A stretch of DNA of 64,000 nucleotides from Heterostelium album PN500 (taxonomy: Eukaryota > Evosea > Eumycetozoa > Acytosteliales > Acytosteliaceae). This document shows, piece by piece, positions 24,278 to 35,898 of the stretch. Position 1 is the first letter of the stretch; every line of letters starts with the position of its first letter. The notes below the pieces were generated by a model. That model did no database searches. It was not told the origin of the DNA and saw only the letters and a list, made by a program, of their open reading frames with translations. Location of the stretch: NCBI RefSeq assembly GCF_000004825.1, contig NW_008805064.1, positions 744,001-808,000 of the forward strand. Reading direction: 5' to 3'. A program made the position numbers and the translations under genes.

Positions 24278-24330
24278 ACAAATAATAATAATAATAATAA
24301 ATTGTATTTTTATTTCCAAAATTTTAAATG

Positions 24331-26406
24331 TTAATTCATTGATTTAGATAAATATTTTGAAATTTCATAGTTTCCGTGAGAGTCTGCTTTATCTATCATT
24401 TCTGCTTTCCATTGTTTACTTATTTTCACGTTTGCCATTATTAATGAAAGAACTTCCAGTGAGCGAACTTGTAGGAGAAGTCCTAACGTCCAGTCAATCT
24501 CTTTGAAAGTGCTAAACAAAACACTAAGGAAATCCAAACCGCCATTGTGGAAAAATAGGTATATGGTATTGGGACAAATATCAAACAAGTGTGAAGCATG
24601 CTTACAAAGACATAGGAATACATCATAGTCAAGCTCTGAATAAACACTCAAGATAATACGTTCATCTGGCTGATGTTCAACTCTATCCAATTTTATATAT
24701 CGCTCTACTATAAACTCTGTTATTTCCAAACTATTTGCTTTTATCAACTCTTGAACAATTCTGATATTTGGATTTATCTCTGGAAACTTATTTGCCAAAT
24801 ATTCCACGATTCTAAAGTTCTTGGATTTTATCGAGGATTCAATTAAATCGGAACCATAAACCAGATTGACAGATTCGACTAGATATTTCAAGACATCAAA
24901 ATGATTTCTTATAATAGCTTGTGTCACTGAGCCCTTGTCAATAGGATAGCCGTTGCGATGGAGATATTTGACAAGATCCACTAATCCTACATTCGTAGCA
25001 CGTTTTGCATAATCTGGAAGCTTTTCCAATTTATAATTCTTTTCAAAGAAAATAAACATCTCTAGCGATACCTCTGCAATGTAGGCTAAAGATTGAATTG
25101 GATTGAAAGTGATCCCATGCTTGGCCAATAGTGTAACCAATTCGAAGATTCCATCTCTTGATTCTTTGGTGACACTGTTGGGGGCAGGCATCACTTTAGG
25201 GAATGATTTCTTTGATTTATTCAATGCATATTCAACGATTTGCGGATATTGACAATAGGCAAGTCGCTGATGCTCCAATAGTTTAACAGAGTCCAAATAC
25301 TTTATTATATCCAAATTACCATTTTGCTCTGCAAAGTTAGCTGTGGTTCCTATGTATGTACGCATCGATGATGATTTCTTTAATATCTTATTCTCAACGA
25401 GAAATTCAACCAAACTTAACCCACAACATTCAAGCATTCTGTGTGATACGTGTGTGCATGGAATCTTCTGATCGATCACCAAATATGAAAGTACCTCTAG
25501 ACTGGTGGCACAGTGTTCGATGAATGTCCAATTTGATATTTCAATTTTCGATAGCAACTTGTTATCTAAAATATATTTGAGAATCTCAAGTTTAACATCC
25601 TTCGCTCCTTTGATTGCATTGTTTGAACATTCTAGCTGTGGAAATCTTTGTCTGATCGCTTCTACAATATCTAACCTTCCAATCATTAGAGCACCATCTA
25701 AAGCACCGTGAGTACATCCTTCAGTACGATTCTCCAATAGATAGTTAACACATTCGAGTGATCCACCTGATGCAGCAGCATTCAGAGCTTCCACATTAAA
25801 TTTCACAACATTATCACTTGGTAAATGAGTGAATAGCTTCTTTTCATATTGATCCAAGAAGATAAGAGTTTGTAACTGTCCATGTCTACATGCAGCAATG
25901 ACTGCATTTTTACCAATTTTGGGAATCTCTCGGAATTCAATCATCATATATTGAATGATTTCTGTTCTTCCGTGCTCAGCCGCTGCTGCATATGTATTGG
26001 TATCTATTACATTGGTGAATCGATGGAGTAGAAGCTTGACCAATGAGAAATCTTTTGTTGCATGCTTGATTGCTGATGAAAGAACTATATTGTTGATTGG
26101 TAGTGGTCTCTTAGGATCAACGTATCTATCAATCAACTTTTCAATGAGACCCACCTCATTACGATGTTGAGACACCAGATACTCCAAAGACAAAGTAGAC
26201 CAACCAAAAACAGTGTTTATTCGATATTCCAGATTCATCTTGTCAAACAAACCATTTTTAACAAGATAACCTGCATACTCAATATACTTTGAATTGGCTT
26301 TACAATAGTATTTGAAATGTTTTGAATGTATAAATTGACATATTAAATTGAATAAATAGGTATTATTTATTATTTTAAAGAATAAGTTTATCTTATTATC
26401 TGTCAT
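24331..26406 (-). CDS. Ankyrin-repeat family protein, dictyostelid type
   Basis: Single exon, 691 residues. A short N-terminal region with a hydrophobic helix (residues 8-30) is followed by degenerate ankyrin-like helical repeats across most of the protein, with recurring phrases such as ALNAAASGGSLECVNYLL, AYCQYPQIVEYAL and AIIRNHFDVLKYLVE. This long single-exon type, with weak ankyrin repeats centred on 'hxxLxWLhxN' helices, is strongly expanded in non-discoideum dictyostelids. No enzymatic domain is visible. The stop lies 54 bp from the stop of the LIM gene on the other strand (convergent). Confidence 0.85.
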   Translation of the reverse strand: MTDNKINLFFKIINNTYLFNLICQFIHSKHFKYYCKANSKYIEYAGYLVKNGLFDKMNLEYRINTVFGWSTLSLEYLVSQHRNEVGLIEKLIDRYVDPKRPLPINNIVLSSAIKHATKDFSLVKLLLHRFTNVIDTNTYAAAAEHGRTEIIQYMMIEFREIPKIGKNAVIAACRHGQLQTLIFLDQYEKKLFTHLPSDNVVKFNVEALNAAASGGSLECVNYLLENRTEGCTHGALDGALMIGRLDIVEAIRQRFPQLECSNNAIKGAKDVKLEILKYILDNKLLSKIEISNWTFIEHCATSLEVLSYLVIDQKIPCTHVSHRMLECCGLSLVEFLVENKILKKSSSMRTYIGTTANFAEQNGNLDIIKYLDSVKLLEHQRLAYCQYPQIVEYALNKSKKSFPKVMPAPNSVTKESRDGIFELVTLLAKHGITFNPIQSLAYIAEVSLEMFIFFEKNYKLEKLPDYAKRATNVGLVDLVKYLHRNGYPIDKGSVTQAIIRNHFDVLKYLVESVNLVYGSDLIESSIKSKNFRIVEYLANKFPEINPNIRIVQELIKANSLEITEFIVERYIKLDRVEHQPDERIILSVYSELDYDVFLCLCKHASHLFDICPNTIYLFFHNGGLDFLSVLFSTFKEIDWTLGLLLQVRSLEVLSLIMANVKISKQWKAEMIDKADSHGNYEISKYLSKSMN

Positions 26407-26583
26407 TTTGTTTTTTTAGTATTAGTTAGCTAATATTTTTTTTTTCAAGGCAGCCAGATTTTGTTTTCTGAAATCAGAAATTTTGGTGAATAATTGAGGA
26501 TGATAAATATATGATATGATTTAGAATATTCAAAGAAGATTTTTTTTTTGTTGTTGTTATAATATTAAAAGAAATATAAATAT

Positions 26584-29291
26584 TTATTGAATTAAACATT
26601 TTGGTTTAAGAGAATGTTTACCAGCTTTTTGTTGAGCCAATTTCTCATTTTCTTTGTAGAGTTTCATTCTTTCTTTGTAACCTTCTGGGTCGAGTTTCTG
26701 CATGAGTAGATCTTCGAGCATGAAAATAGTCTCTGGATTACGAACAAACACCTTAGTCTTACCCTCTTCAAACTCATCGGCTGGAATGTCTTTGGAGGCA
26801 CGGACGATCTGCTCGACAAACTCTGGAATGGTTCTGGGTGGCACGTCAAAGATCTTTCCGAAACGGTCGAGGAAAATATTCTTGTAATGACGGTAAGCAT
26901 AACCGGCACGCTTTACCTTGATGTTCTCTAGCAGACCGAGATACTTTACTTGATGCTCGACACGCGACGACACAAAGTTCATCGGTTGTTTACGGTCGTT
27001 CGGTTTGATACAACGGATATAATGTGGAGTGCAAGCCGACAGACGTTGAACGAGGTAGTTGGCTGATTGACGAATCTTGAAAGATGCGGTAGTCGGTGCT
27101 TGTTTGTTGTCCATCATGTTCTCTGGGAAGAGACCGGCAATGAATGGATAGGTGGAGGTTTGCATACAGCATACAATCGAAGCATAGAGATTATCGTTAT
27201 TCTTGAAACAGAACTCCTCGATATTGTAGGTTACATCACCTGCATAATGTTTGATGGTGAATTCGTCGTGTCCAATGAATTCGAGATGTGGATGTTGAAT
27301 CGATGCCTGAAGTTTTTCGATGAATTTGATGTCGGCGGTTGCAGAGTCGACGGCATGCACTGTCTTGCAGACGTCGTCGAGAACACGCATGATTCCAGGT
27401 GGTTTGTTACCTTCGATCAAGTCACACACGATCTTATTATCAAAGAAAGAGATGTCCTTCCACTTCATACCTTCTTCGTGGTACTCACGTTGCTCACCAC
27501 GCACAGTCAAATCAATGAAAATCTGTTGTAGACGCTCGTTTACATAGTTGATACAGAACTGTTCGAAACTGTTTCTCTCGAAAATCTCGAAACCATAGAT
27601 GTCAAGTACACCAATAACCTTGGATTGTCCATGGAACTGCATGGCAGTGTTGATACGTGCTACAATAAAGTCAAAGACACGGTCGTACAATGTTTTGGCG
27701 AGAGCATCACGAAGACCGGCAGCTTGGTCCGGATTCTGTGGAACTGCATATTGAGTGTGACGAACGGATCCCGATTGAATCTGACGATGGTTCAACGATT
27801 GTCCGAGGAATTGTGGATCGCAACCAAGTAGAGTTGCAGCCCATTGCAATGGATTGGTATCGATGACTTCGGCTGGTGGCTCACCTTGGAATCGGATATT
27901 ACCGACGTGGAGAATGGCAGCTAGGATTCTGAAAATCTCTGTTTGTTCATCCTTTGAGATTGCAACGGTCTCCATGGCTTTGCAGACCTCACGGAAGTCG
28001 GCACCGTCATCGACGTCCTCGACAGTGGTACATTTCGATTGTGAGAGGTAATAAAATGCAGAGGCATCGGTCAATCCCCATTCGCTCTTTGTCGACTGGT
28101 CGAGTCCGGCCAACATCTGATAGAAAATATGGAAGTTTCTCTCACCCTTCTGTTGGAATGTTACTCTTGTCTTTTCGAGCAAGAAAGTTGAGATTTGTCC
28201 ACCGACCGGTGCGTTGTTACTATCGAATTGAATCTCCAAATACTTTCCGAAACGCGAAGAGTTGTCGTTTCTCACTGTCTTGGCATTTCCAATTGCCTCC
28301 ATCAGCGGATTACTATCTAGAATTACACGCTTAATATGTTCTACATCGACGGTACCTCCACCTCTTCCACCACCACCTCCAGATGGAGCGATACGGGGTG
28401 GGGGTCCTCCACGACCACGTGGAGCTGGTGCTCCTCTTCCTGGAGGTCCGCCACGACCTGGTGGTGGAACAACAGTTCTTGCTGGTGGTTGGTAATCATC
28501 GTCACCACCGCCATTATCACTTCCATAACCTCCAGCTGGTGGAGGTGGAACTCTAGGTGGTGGGGCTCCTCCTCTGGGTGGTGGTGCTCCTCTTGGGGGT
28601 GGTGCTCCTCCTCTGGGTGGTGGCGCAGCAACTCTGGGTGGTGGCGCTCCTCCTCTTGGGGGTGGAGCTCCTCCTCTACCTGGTGCACCGCCTCTTGGTG
28701 GCATTCCACCTCTACCGCCCGGCATCATACCTGGTAATGCTCTACCACGACCTGGCATCGCTGGATTGTCGTCTGCTCCACCGTCGTACTGTGGTAGTGA
28801 ACCGCCACCACCACCTCCTCCCATCGCCGATCCATAACTGTTATTTGGACTGACAGCAGTGACATACTGAAGAATCAACTTAGCGGAAACAGTCTTTCCA
28901 GCACCAGATTCACCTGAAATAATTACACATTGTGATTCGTTATCATCCACTAATCTTCTGTAGGCACGCTCTGCCAATTGGAAAATATGTGGAGATGCAT
29001 CACCACCAGATGCATTTTGATACATCTAAAATAATAATAATGGTGATAACAAAATTTTAATATTGATTTCCAAGTTTCTAAATCTTTTTCTTTTTTGATA
29101 TTTACTTTGATAAACTCTGGACCAGTGATTGGAAGTTGTTTGTATGGATTGACAGCAACCAATACCTCACCGATATTGGTATAAATCAACTCTCTGTCGA
29201 ATCTAGCACCGATTTGATTGGTAACTTCACCATTTGATGGTGATGAAACCAATACCAAATCATCTACACCAGATGAAAATAAACGAAACAT
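26584..29291 (-). CDS. myoK: Class I myosin K: motor with Gly-Pro-Arg insert and CaaX end
   Basis: Exons 29291-29106 and 29025-26584 encode 875 residues. It is an almost bare motor domain: P-loop GESGAGKT (about 102), switch I NDNSSRFGKY, relay DIYGFEIFERNSFEQFC, converter region GLLENIKVKRAGYAYRHYK. A Gly/Pro/Arg-rich insert of about 160 residues (about 120-285, many PPRGGAPPP units) sits in loop 1, between P-loop helix and switch I. There is no tail homology region; the protein ends KPKCLIQ, a CaaX-type prenylation signal. The loop-1 GPR insert, missing tail and farnesylation box are the hallmarks of D. discoideum MyoK, a phagocytosis and cortical-tension motor. The TEDS site shows a phosphorylatable Thr (RHTQY). 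The GPR insert may bind actin or profilin, as reported for MyoK. Confidence 0.93.
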
Positions 29292-30292
29292 TGTTTTTTT
29301 GGTTGTTTCTTTGTTTTGTTTTTTTTAATTTACAAATAAATAAATAAAATAAATAAAGTTATTATACAACAAGATAAATAAATAAATAAATAAAATTATA
29401 TTGATAGATATCTATATTTTCAATTGATTTTTTTGGCTATTATTAGAAGTTTTTATTAAAATAGAAAATTATCTATTTATTATTATATATCTTCTTTTTT
29501 GCTTTTTGTTATTTTTTATTATTTGGTAATCAATTGATTATAGTAAACTACTACTATGACACTATATTTGTGGAGTGTGTAAATGTAGAAATAGTTATTA
29601 TTGAAAATATGATAGTTGTTGGGGTTTGAGATTGATTGTTTATTATCAAAATAAAAAGTAAAAAAAAACGATGAATAATAAGCTGCAGCAGTTTTTTATT
29701 GTTGGTACAAAGATCAATCAGTCAATCAATGAATGTGTTTAATTTTGCTTCCCATATTACACTTTTCTTATAATATTTCATAAAAATTTAAAAATTTTGG
29801 TGGGTTTGTTTGTCCAACCCAATTATTTACCATCCATTTTTGCAAAAGGGTTTTTTTTTTTGAATTTTTTTATAATTAATTAATTTTTACAACCAAGCTT
29901 ATTTGTAGTCATCTAAATAACGGATGTCCATCATCATGAACAACTAATTCATATAAATAGACATATGACAAAATTTTTCATTAAATTAATTTTATATTTT
30001 TTTATCATTTACGCATTAGTTTTGATATAATAATTTCATTCAATACAATTCGATAGTAATTATTAATTAATAAAAAAAATGTAATAAAAATTAGAAATAG
30101 AGAGAGGTCAGATGCTAAAGAAATGGGAACAATCAATTGCAAAATAAAATATCTTGGAAGATTTTAAGATTTTTAATTTTTTTTTTAATTTTTTTTAATT
30201 TTGATTTTTTCATCCGGATTTTAATCTTATGGAACTGATGCTGTTGATATTACCATCCACAAACAGAAAGAAAGTTATAGAAAGTTAGAATC
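29292..30292. other. 1-kb divergent spacer
   Basis: Upstream region shared by myoK (minus) and the C39-like gene (plus). AT-rich with TAAA repeats near 29330-29395; nothing else supported. Confidence 0.5.
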
Positions 30293-30922
30293 ATGAGTTT
30301 AATCAGAGCATTGATATTTGTTTGCGTAGCTGTCAACCTTGTACACTCAATTCCAGTTATTCCATATTCCTATCCACTTTACAAACAGGTAAGATTTCGA
30401 AACAATGTTTAATGTTGCTTGTAATATGTAACTAAAGATGATTAATCTATTAATTGATTGATTTTATAGTGTGATCCAGCATGGGGTAATAATACAATTA
30501 TTACAACAACAGTTTGTGAAGTAGGTTGTTTGATGTCATCGGTATCGATGTCGTTGGCAGGAAAAGGTATTCAAGTCGATGGCCAATTGGCTACACCAGG
30601 TACTCTCAATGCTTGGTTGAAGACCAACCAAGGATACACTTCCAATGATGAGTTGGAGGAGGGTGTCGTTGCAGAGTTGCCAGCTGTACAATGGGTCGGT
30701 CCATCGATTCCAGGAACCTCGCTTTCAATGGAGGATATCGCCGAACTCCTCAACCAAAGAGTCACTGTAATCTTGAACGTTCTCAATGGTGGTCACTTTG
30801 TACTCTGTGTCGGTTACGACAGCGATGCACAAACTCTCTACGTCAACGATCCAGGTTTCCAAACCATCTACTATAATTACTCTGATGTCGTTGGATACCG
30901 TATTTTCAAGATGAATCTCTAA
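30293..30922 (+). CDS. Secreted C39-like papain-fold peptidase family protein
   Basis: Exons 30293-30388 and 30470-30922 give 182 residues. The first exon is essentially a signal peptide (MSLIRALIFVCVAVNLVHS) plus a short linker. The mature part begins with VCEVGCLMSSVSMSLAGKG, the Cys-containing nucleophile helix of the peptidase C39-like (Pfam Peptidase_C39_2) family, and continues to GGHFVLCVGYD with the catalytic-type His, and YVNDPG with the Asp. All three positions of the triad are therefore present. Members of this family in amoebae are usually of unknown substrate; a lysosomal or extracellular role against bacteria would fit but is inference. A TAATAATTA-type 3' region follows. Confidence 0.82.
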
Positions 30923-31103
30923 TAACTTTAGAAAATAAAATTAACAATCAGAATCCTCTTTTTTCATTATTAATATATAATTAATAATGATTTGGAAAAA
31001 AAAAGATAGATATAGAATTTTAAAAAAATAGTTAAATATTATGGATTTTTTGGTTTTATTTTATTTTTATTCTTGTTTTGTTTTTTTAAAAAAAAGGGGA
31101 AGT

Positions 31104-32144
31104 TTATGAACGTCCTCCACGTCCACCTCCGAAACCACCACGGCCTCCACCACGACCTCCACCTCCGAAACCACCACGTCCTCCGCTGGAACCTCCACGG
31201 CCACCACCACGACCTCCACCTCCGAAACCACCACGTCCTCCACGACCACCAGCACCGCCACGTCCTCCACGACCACCGGCACCACCACGACCTCCACGTC
31301 CACCAGCACCACCACGACCACCTTGTGGAACCTTAGCCTTTGGTTTTGGTTCCTCGAGGAAATTCTTTAGTGGTAATACAGAGAATGGATCGCAAAATAC
31401 TTTATCGTCTGTCTTGAAGGTTGAAGCTTGAACACCATTGTCCAATTTAACGTTGAAAAACTATTTATTATTATGAATAGATATGTTAATTAAAATGAAA
31501 TTCTGAGATAGATATTGTTGTTGTTGTTAACAATCCAAATATTATTCCAACACTTACTACTTGATTGATTGGTCCGAAAATTTCACTAACTTGACCCAAC
31601 TTTTGTTTGTTGGAGGTGAAGACTCTGCAGTTGAATTTTGGTACATCGGCATGAGTTAATTTACAAACAATAGTTTCTTCGCATGTATGTGTGAAAGCTC
31701 CAAGTTCTATAATTAAATAATCACACTAATTAATAAATAGTTCATTTACATTCTTTCATATTCTATCAATTCCAATCCATAATCAATTAACCAAAATTAT
31801 TTCTTAATCTGTAGTTATGATAATATCAACCAAATCCAAAAAAATAAATAAATAGATAATTATTTGATTGATTGATTGATAGATATGAATCAAATTATAA
31901 TTCAAAGAATAAACCTACCGACAACTTGATCTGGGATGGCATCACCGTCACGATTTCCGTAACTACCACCACCACCACGACCACCGTATCCACCGGATGA
32001 TCCACCACGACCTCCACCGTATCCACCACCGGAAGATCCACCACGACCACCACCGTATCCACCACCGGATGATCCACCACGACCTCCACCGAATCCACCA
32101 CGACCTCCACGGCCACCACCACCATATCCACCACGACCAGACAT
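31104..32144 (-). CDS. gar1: GAR1, H/ACA small nucleolar ribonucleoprotein subunit
   Basis: Exons 32144-31919, 31706-31558 and 31460-31104 give 243 residues. Residues 1-65 are an RGG-rich (GAR) domain ([12 protein letters not shown] units), residues 75-175 hold the conserved core ([52 protein letters not shown]) and the C-terminal 60 residues form a second GAR domain. GAR1 is one of four proteins (with dyskerin, NOP10, NHP2) of the H/ACA particle that guides pseudouridylation of rRNA and snRNA in the nucleolus. Both flanking GAR domains are kept, as in yeast and human. The repeat DNA is the most GC-rich in the window. Confidence 0.95.
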
Positions 32145-32822
32145 TTCTTTGCTAGGTTTATATAATTCGAGTTTGAAAAAAAAACGGTTGTTGTTTTGTT
32201 GTTGAAAAAAATCTAATCTAAAACTAATTTAATTTAGATATAGATTTGTAGAGTTGATTGGGTTTGCTGTTGACTGTTAATCAAACGATTTCGGTCGAAT
32301 TTGAGCTAAAGAATCGAGAGGAAAAAGAGAAGAAATCTCTAACAACACTTTATTTAAAATAAATCGAAAAAACTTGAATGATCAATTGGTTGATAATCAA
32401 ATTTAATCTGTCGTGTTGTATTGGGTTATTAGTTATTAATAAGATAATAATAAATAATGACACAATAGATCGATATGAAAAATGATTAAAAAAATAAAAA
32501 ATAATAAAAAAAAACTATTTCAATATTAATTCGTTCGTTTCAAAAAAAAAAAATACAAAAAAAAAAAAATAATAAAAAAAATTAGAAAAAGAAAAAAACA
32601 AAAAAAAGTTTTTAGAATAACAACAAAGGAACCACAAAAAGTTATGATTTTCCTAAGCTCACTCTACAACGTTACTTCTTTAATCTTGTTTTAGAAAAAT
32701 TTGTAAAAAAAATAATAAAGATAAAAAAATATCCTTTTAAAAGAAAACTAGTTTGATCATCTTTATAATTATTATAATATTCCAAAAAGAGTCATATGAT
32801 CTCACTAATCTAATAAGTAGTG
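32145..32822. other. Divergent spacer between gar1 and an ankyrin gene
   Basis: Very A-rich 32480-32620, with runs of A broken by single bases. It must contain both promoters; no defined element stands out. Confidence 0.5.
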
Positions 32823-34556
32823 ATGGAACATAAATTATTTAGTAAGATATTCTCAAATAAGGTGTTGGCTAGACAAATTTTTGATAGTGTATATTGGATT
32901 CACAGAAATATTGGTAAATACTTGATTGTTTGTAGATGGAAAGAATTGAATTCCAACGTCAAGTTGATGATCCAATATGGTTTTCTAGATCAGCTTAAAG
33001 ATTATTTAGAAAATGTACCACCCTATCTTATTAGAAATTCAATTTACCATGCCATCAAAGAGTCATTGTTGAATAGCTGCTATCCAATGCTAAGTTATAT
33101 TATTAAAGATTTGAACGTGAATCCCTACGATTATGTCAGTAGATCGAATGTCTTGCTCGATTTGTCGTTGGGCGGCAGTCTAGAGTGTTTACATCTGTTG
33201 GAGGAGACACATTCATTTGCAAACGAAAATTTCTATCACTACCGAGAGAGTATCGACCAGTGCTCGTTTAAAGGTAATTTGGATATTATGAAATGGATAG
33301 CAACAAGAGCCGAGAAACACTTTTGGTCAACCGGTTTGGACAGATACTTGAGCAACGCAGTCATTGGTAACCATTTCGAGGTATTGAAATGGTTGTTTAC
33401 CAATTTCGGACGGGTTGGAGCACATCCTGGAGTCAAGATAAGCTCACTTTTTGTTTACAATCGTCTGGAGATGTTGGAGTGGATGATCGCCAACCGCTAT
33501 ATTGAGGAACTTAGAGTCAGGTTGACACCAATGATATCCGATCGCACAATGGAGCACATTGAATGGTGCCTAAATAATAATTTCCAAATAGTTCTAGAGT
33601 ATTCGGCAATTGTTCATGCAGCCAGCTTGGGTAATTTGCCACTAGTCAAATGGATTGATGAGAATGTTGCTAAAGAAGACTATTATGTTGATCAGGCAAT
33701 GGAAGCTGCAGCCAAGAATGGACGTCTTCAAGTTTTGCAGTGGTTCTACTCCAGGTATACCGAATTATCTCCAAATCCACATGTCATGAATGTCGCTGCT
33801 GCAAACGGAAAACTGGAGATTGTAAAGTGGTTGCATGAGAATAGTAATCATGGTTGTACAAAAATAGCAATGAACAAGTCCAAGTGTTTGGAAACTCTTA
33901 GATGGTTACATGAGAATCGTACAGAAGGATTTACCAGAGAGGCAATCGATGAATGTAAATATAAATCAGTTGAAGTGATTCAATTCCTCTTGGACAACAA
34001 AACGGAGGATTTCACAGAGGTTGCTGTCACCAATGCCCTGACAAACCGACAGTTTGAAGTATTCAAAGTTCTGACACAACACGCCATAAGTTGGGGAATG
34101 GAAATCGATCTGAATATCACCGCTCTACAATTCGATACTCTATGTGCTCACGGTCAGCTGGATTTCATTCAATATCTATACGAGTGTAAAGAGGTATTTG
34201 GTGTGATGGTGACAAAGAATTCCATTGATAGGGCTGTTCAGAACGATCAATTCGAGGTACTCAAATACCTAGATTTTATTGAGAACGAAGGTTGTACAAA
34301 TAGTGCATTGTCCTATTCAATCTTGGGTAACAAAGTGGAGATATTCAAATTTTTGACAGGGAAAAACTATGTGCAATGGACCAACAGACACTTTGTGGAT
34401 GCAATCTCTTATTCAAGCTATGATTTGGCAGATGTAATGATTGCTAATCTATGCCCGGATTTCGATAGTGAAAAGGTGATGGAAATTGCAAAGAACTATT
34501 CACAGTTGGTAGCTAGAAATGTTAAACTTTATCTAGACCATAAAAATTTGATTTGA
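32823..34556 (+). CDS. Ankyrin-repeat family protein, dictyostelid type
   Basis: Single exon, 577 residues (ATG at 32823, preferred to an in-frame GTG just before). The N-terminal block IFDSVYWIHRNIGKYLIVCRW resembles the start of the shorter paralogue at 38704. The rest is a chain of degenerate ankyrin helices: AAANGKLEIVKWLHEN, ETLRWLHENRTEGFTREAI, VIQFLLDNKTEDFTEVAV. The phrase pattern 'WLHENRTEG(F/C)T' is characteristic of the large dictyostelid ankyrin clan. No other domain is seen. It is the second of three clan members within 15 kb. Confidence 0.85.
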   Translation: MEHKLFSKIFSNKVLARQIFDSVYWIHRNIGKYLIVCRWKELNSNVKLMIQYGFLDQLKDYLENVPPYLIRNSIYHAIKESLLNSCYPMLSYIIKDLNVNPYDYVSRSNVLLDLSLGGSLECLHLLEETHSFANENFYHYRESIDQCSFKGNLDIMKWIATRAEKHFWSTGLDRYLSNAVIGNHFEVLKWLFTNFGRVGAHPGVKISSLFVYNRLEMLEWMIANRYIEELRVRLTPMISDRTMEHIEWCLNNNFQIVLEYSAIVHAASLGNLPLVKWIDENVAKEDYYVDQAMEAAAKNGRLQVLQWFYSRYTELSPNPHVMNVAAANGKLEIVKWLHENSNHGCTKIAMNKSKCLETLRWLHENRTEGFTREAIDECKYKSVEVIQFLLDNKTEDFTEVAVTNALTNRQFEVFKVLTQHAISWGMEIDLNITALQFDTLCAHGQLDFIQYLYECKEVFGVMVTKNSIDRAVQNDQFEVLKYLDFIENEGCTNSALSYSILGNKVEIFKFLTGKNYVQWTNRHFVDAISYSSYDLADVMIANLCPDFDSEKVMEIAKNYSQLVARNVKLYLDHKNLI

Positions 34557-35067
34557 ATGCAAATAAAAAATATTTATTTTTTGAAACCTCTAAAAAAAAA
34601 AAAAAAAGAATGTACACATTCTTCTAGTAATCAAATCTAAATCAAGTCAGTTCTTTAATGAATTAATTAAATTGTTATTTTGGTATTAGCAATTACATTT
34701 AACTCAAAAATAAATAAATAAAATAAAAAATATATTCATAACAAAGATAAAAATAAATACAAAAATTATCTAAAGTTTATTGTATAATATAAATTGGGTT
34801 GGTATCTTAGTCTGTAAGATAAATTATCAACTATTATTTCAAAAAAAAAAACAGGTAAAAACAAAACTATTCATCTAATTATCCAAACCCAAAAAAGTGT
34901 GTGGGTTTTTAAAATAATTGCAATAATTTTATTGATTTTTTTATATTTGTGTGAAATTTTGTTATTAAAATATTTCATTTTATTTGTCAATCATCATTAA
35001 ATTAATATCAATTTATTTATTTTTAGATTCTAAAGTTTTGTATTAAAATAAACAACAATCAATAACA
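34557..35067. other. AT-rich spacer
   Basis: Contains an A15 run at about 34593-34607 and the promoter of the next gene. Nothing else supported. Confidence 0.5.
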
Positions 35068-35556
35068 ATGTCAAACGTAGCAGTATATACTTCATCAGCA
35101 ACTGGAATGTTGAAGATCAAGAAGGATCAACAAGCTTTGAAGACTCTCTTGGAGGCCAAAGGTATCAAATACATTGGTATGTCTATCAGAGCAACTAGAT
35201 TCTAGTTTTTTAAAACTCAACTCAATCACAGAGATTTATTAATAATTTATTTTACAATATATAAATATCATCATGATTATTTACTTGACTACTACTATTT
35301 CTAGAATATGATGTTGCTTCTGATCAAGAGAAAAGAGAGCACATGAAAAAAGTCAGTGGTAAAACCGAACTCCCACAAGTATGTGTTATCATTTGATTTG
35401 CTGCAATCATCATTTATTCAATATCTATGAATCTTGATTCACTAATTACTTTTTATTTATATATTTTAGTTGTTTGTTAATGATAAGTTTGTTGGTAACT
35501 ACGATGACTGTCAAGCATTGGAGGAAGTCGACCAATTCATGGCTCTCTTCAATTAA
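35068..35556 (+). CDS. SH3BGRL-like thioredoxin-fold protein
   Basis: Three exons (35068-35176, 35305-35378, 35470-35556) give 89 residues, beginning MSNVAVYTSSATGMLKIKKD and ending EEVDQFMALFN. Length and pattern match the SH3-binding Glu-rich-like (SH3BGRL) family: beta strand VAVYTSSATG, helix, IKYIEYDVA, then TELPQLFVNDKFVGNYDD, where glutaredoxins have the cis-Pro. The Cys-x-x-Cys redox motif is absent (residues TSSATG at its place), so the protein is probably not a reductase. Each gene intron is about 90-130 bp. Cytosolic; partner unknown. Confidence 0.9.
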
Positions 35557-35898
35557 AATAATAATAGGATAGCTTTGCATTTCCATTCAATTGAACAACC
35601 AAAACCTATTGGATGAATTTTGCAGTAAATAAATAAAAAAAATCTTGTAAAATGGAACATAAATTAATTGTTGTTGTTGATAAAATACAATTTGAAAAGT
35701 TTATTTTAATTAATTTGGTTTTTTAAATTTGATTTATATATGATAAATAATATATTACTTTGTTAGGATTGGTTGGTGGATATTTAGTTGTTAGTTTTGG
35801 AAAAAAAAACTTTATAAGTTGTTGTTGTTGGTGGAGTTGATTGATTGATTGATTATTTTCGCAATTTAAATATAGCTATTATTATTATTATTATTACT
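35557..35898. other. Spacer between convergent genes
   Basis: AT-rich with GATT repeats near 35840 and a TAT microsatellite at 35876-35895; presumably two 3' UTRs and nothing more. Confidence 0.5.

Noticed and set aside
28336-28853. Trp/Ser-rich and Gly/Pro-rich frames on both strands
   Set aside because: Shadows of the Gly-Pro-Arg insert of the myosin gene.
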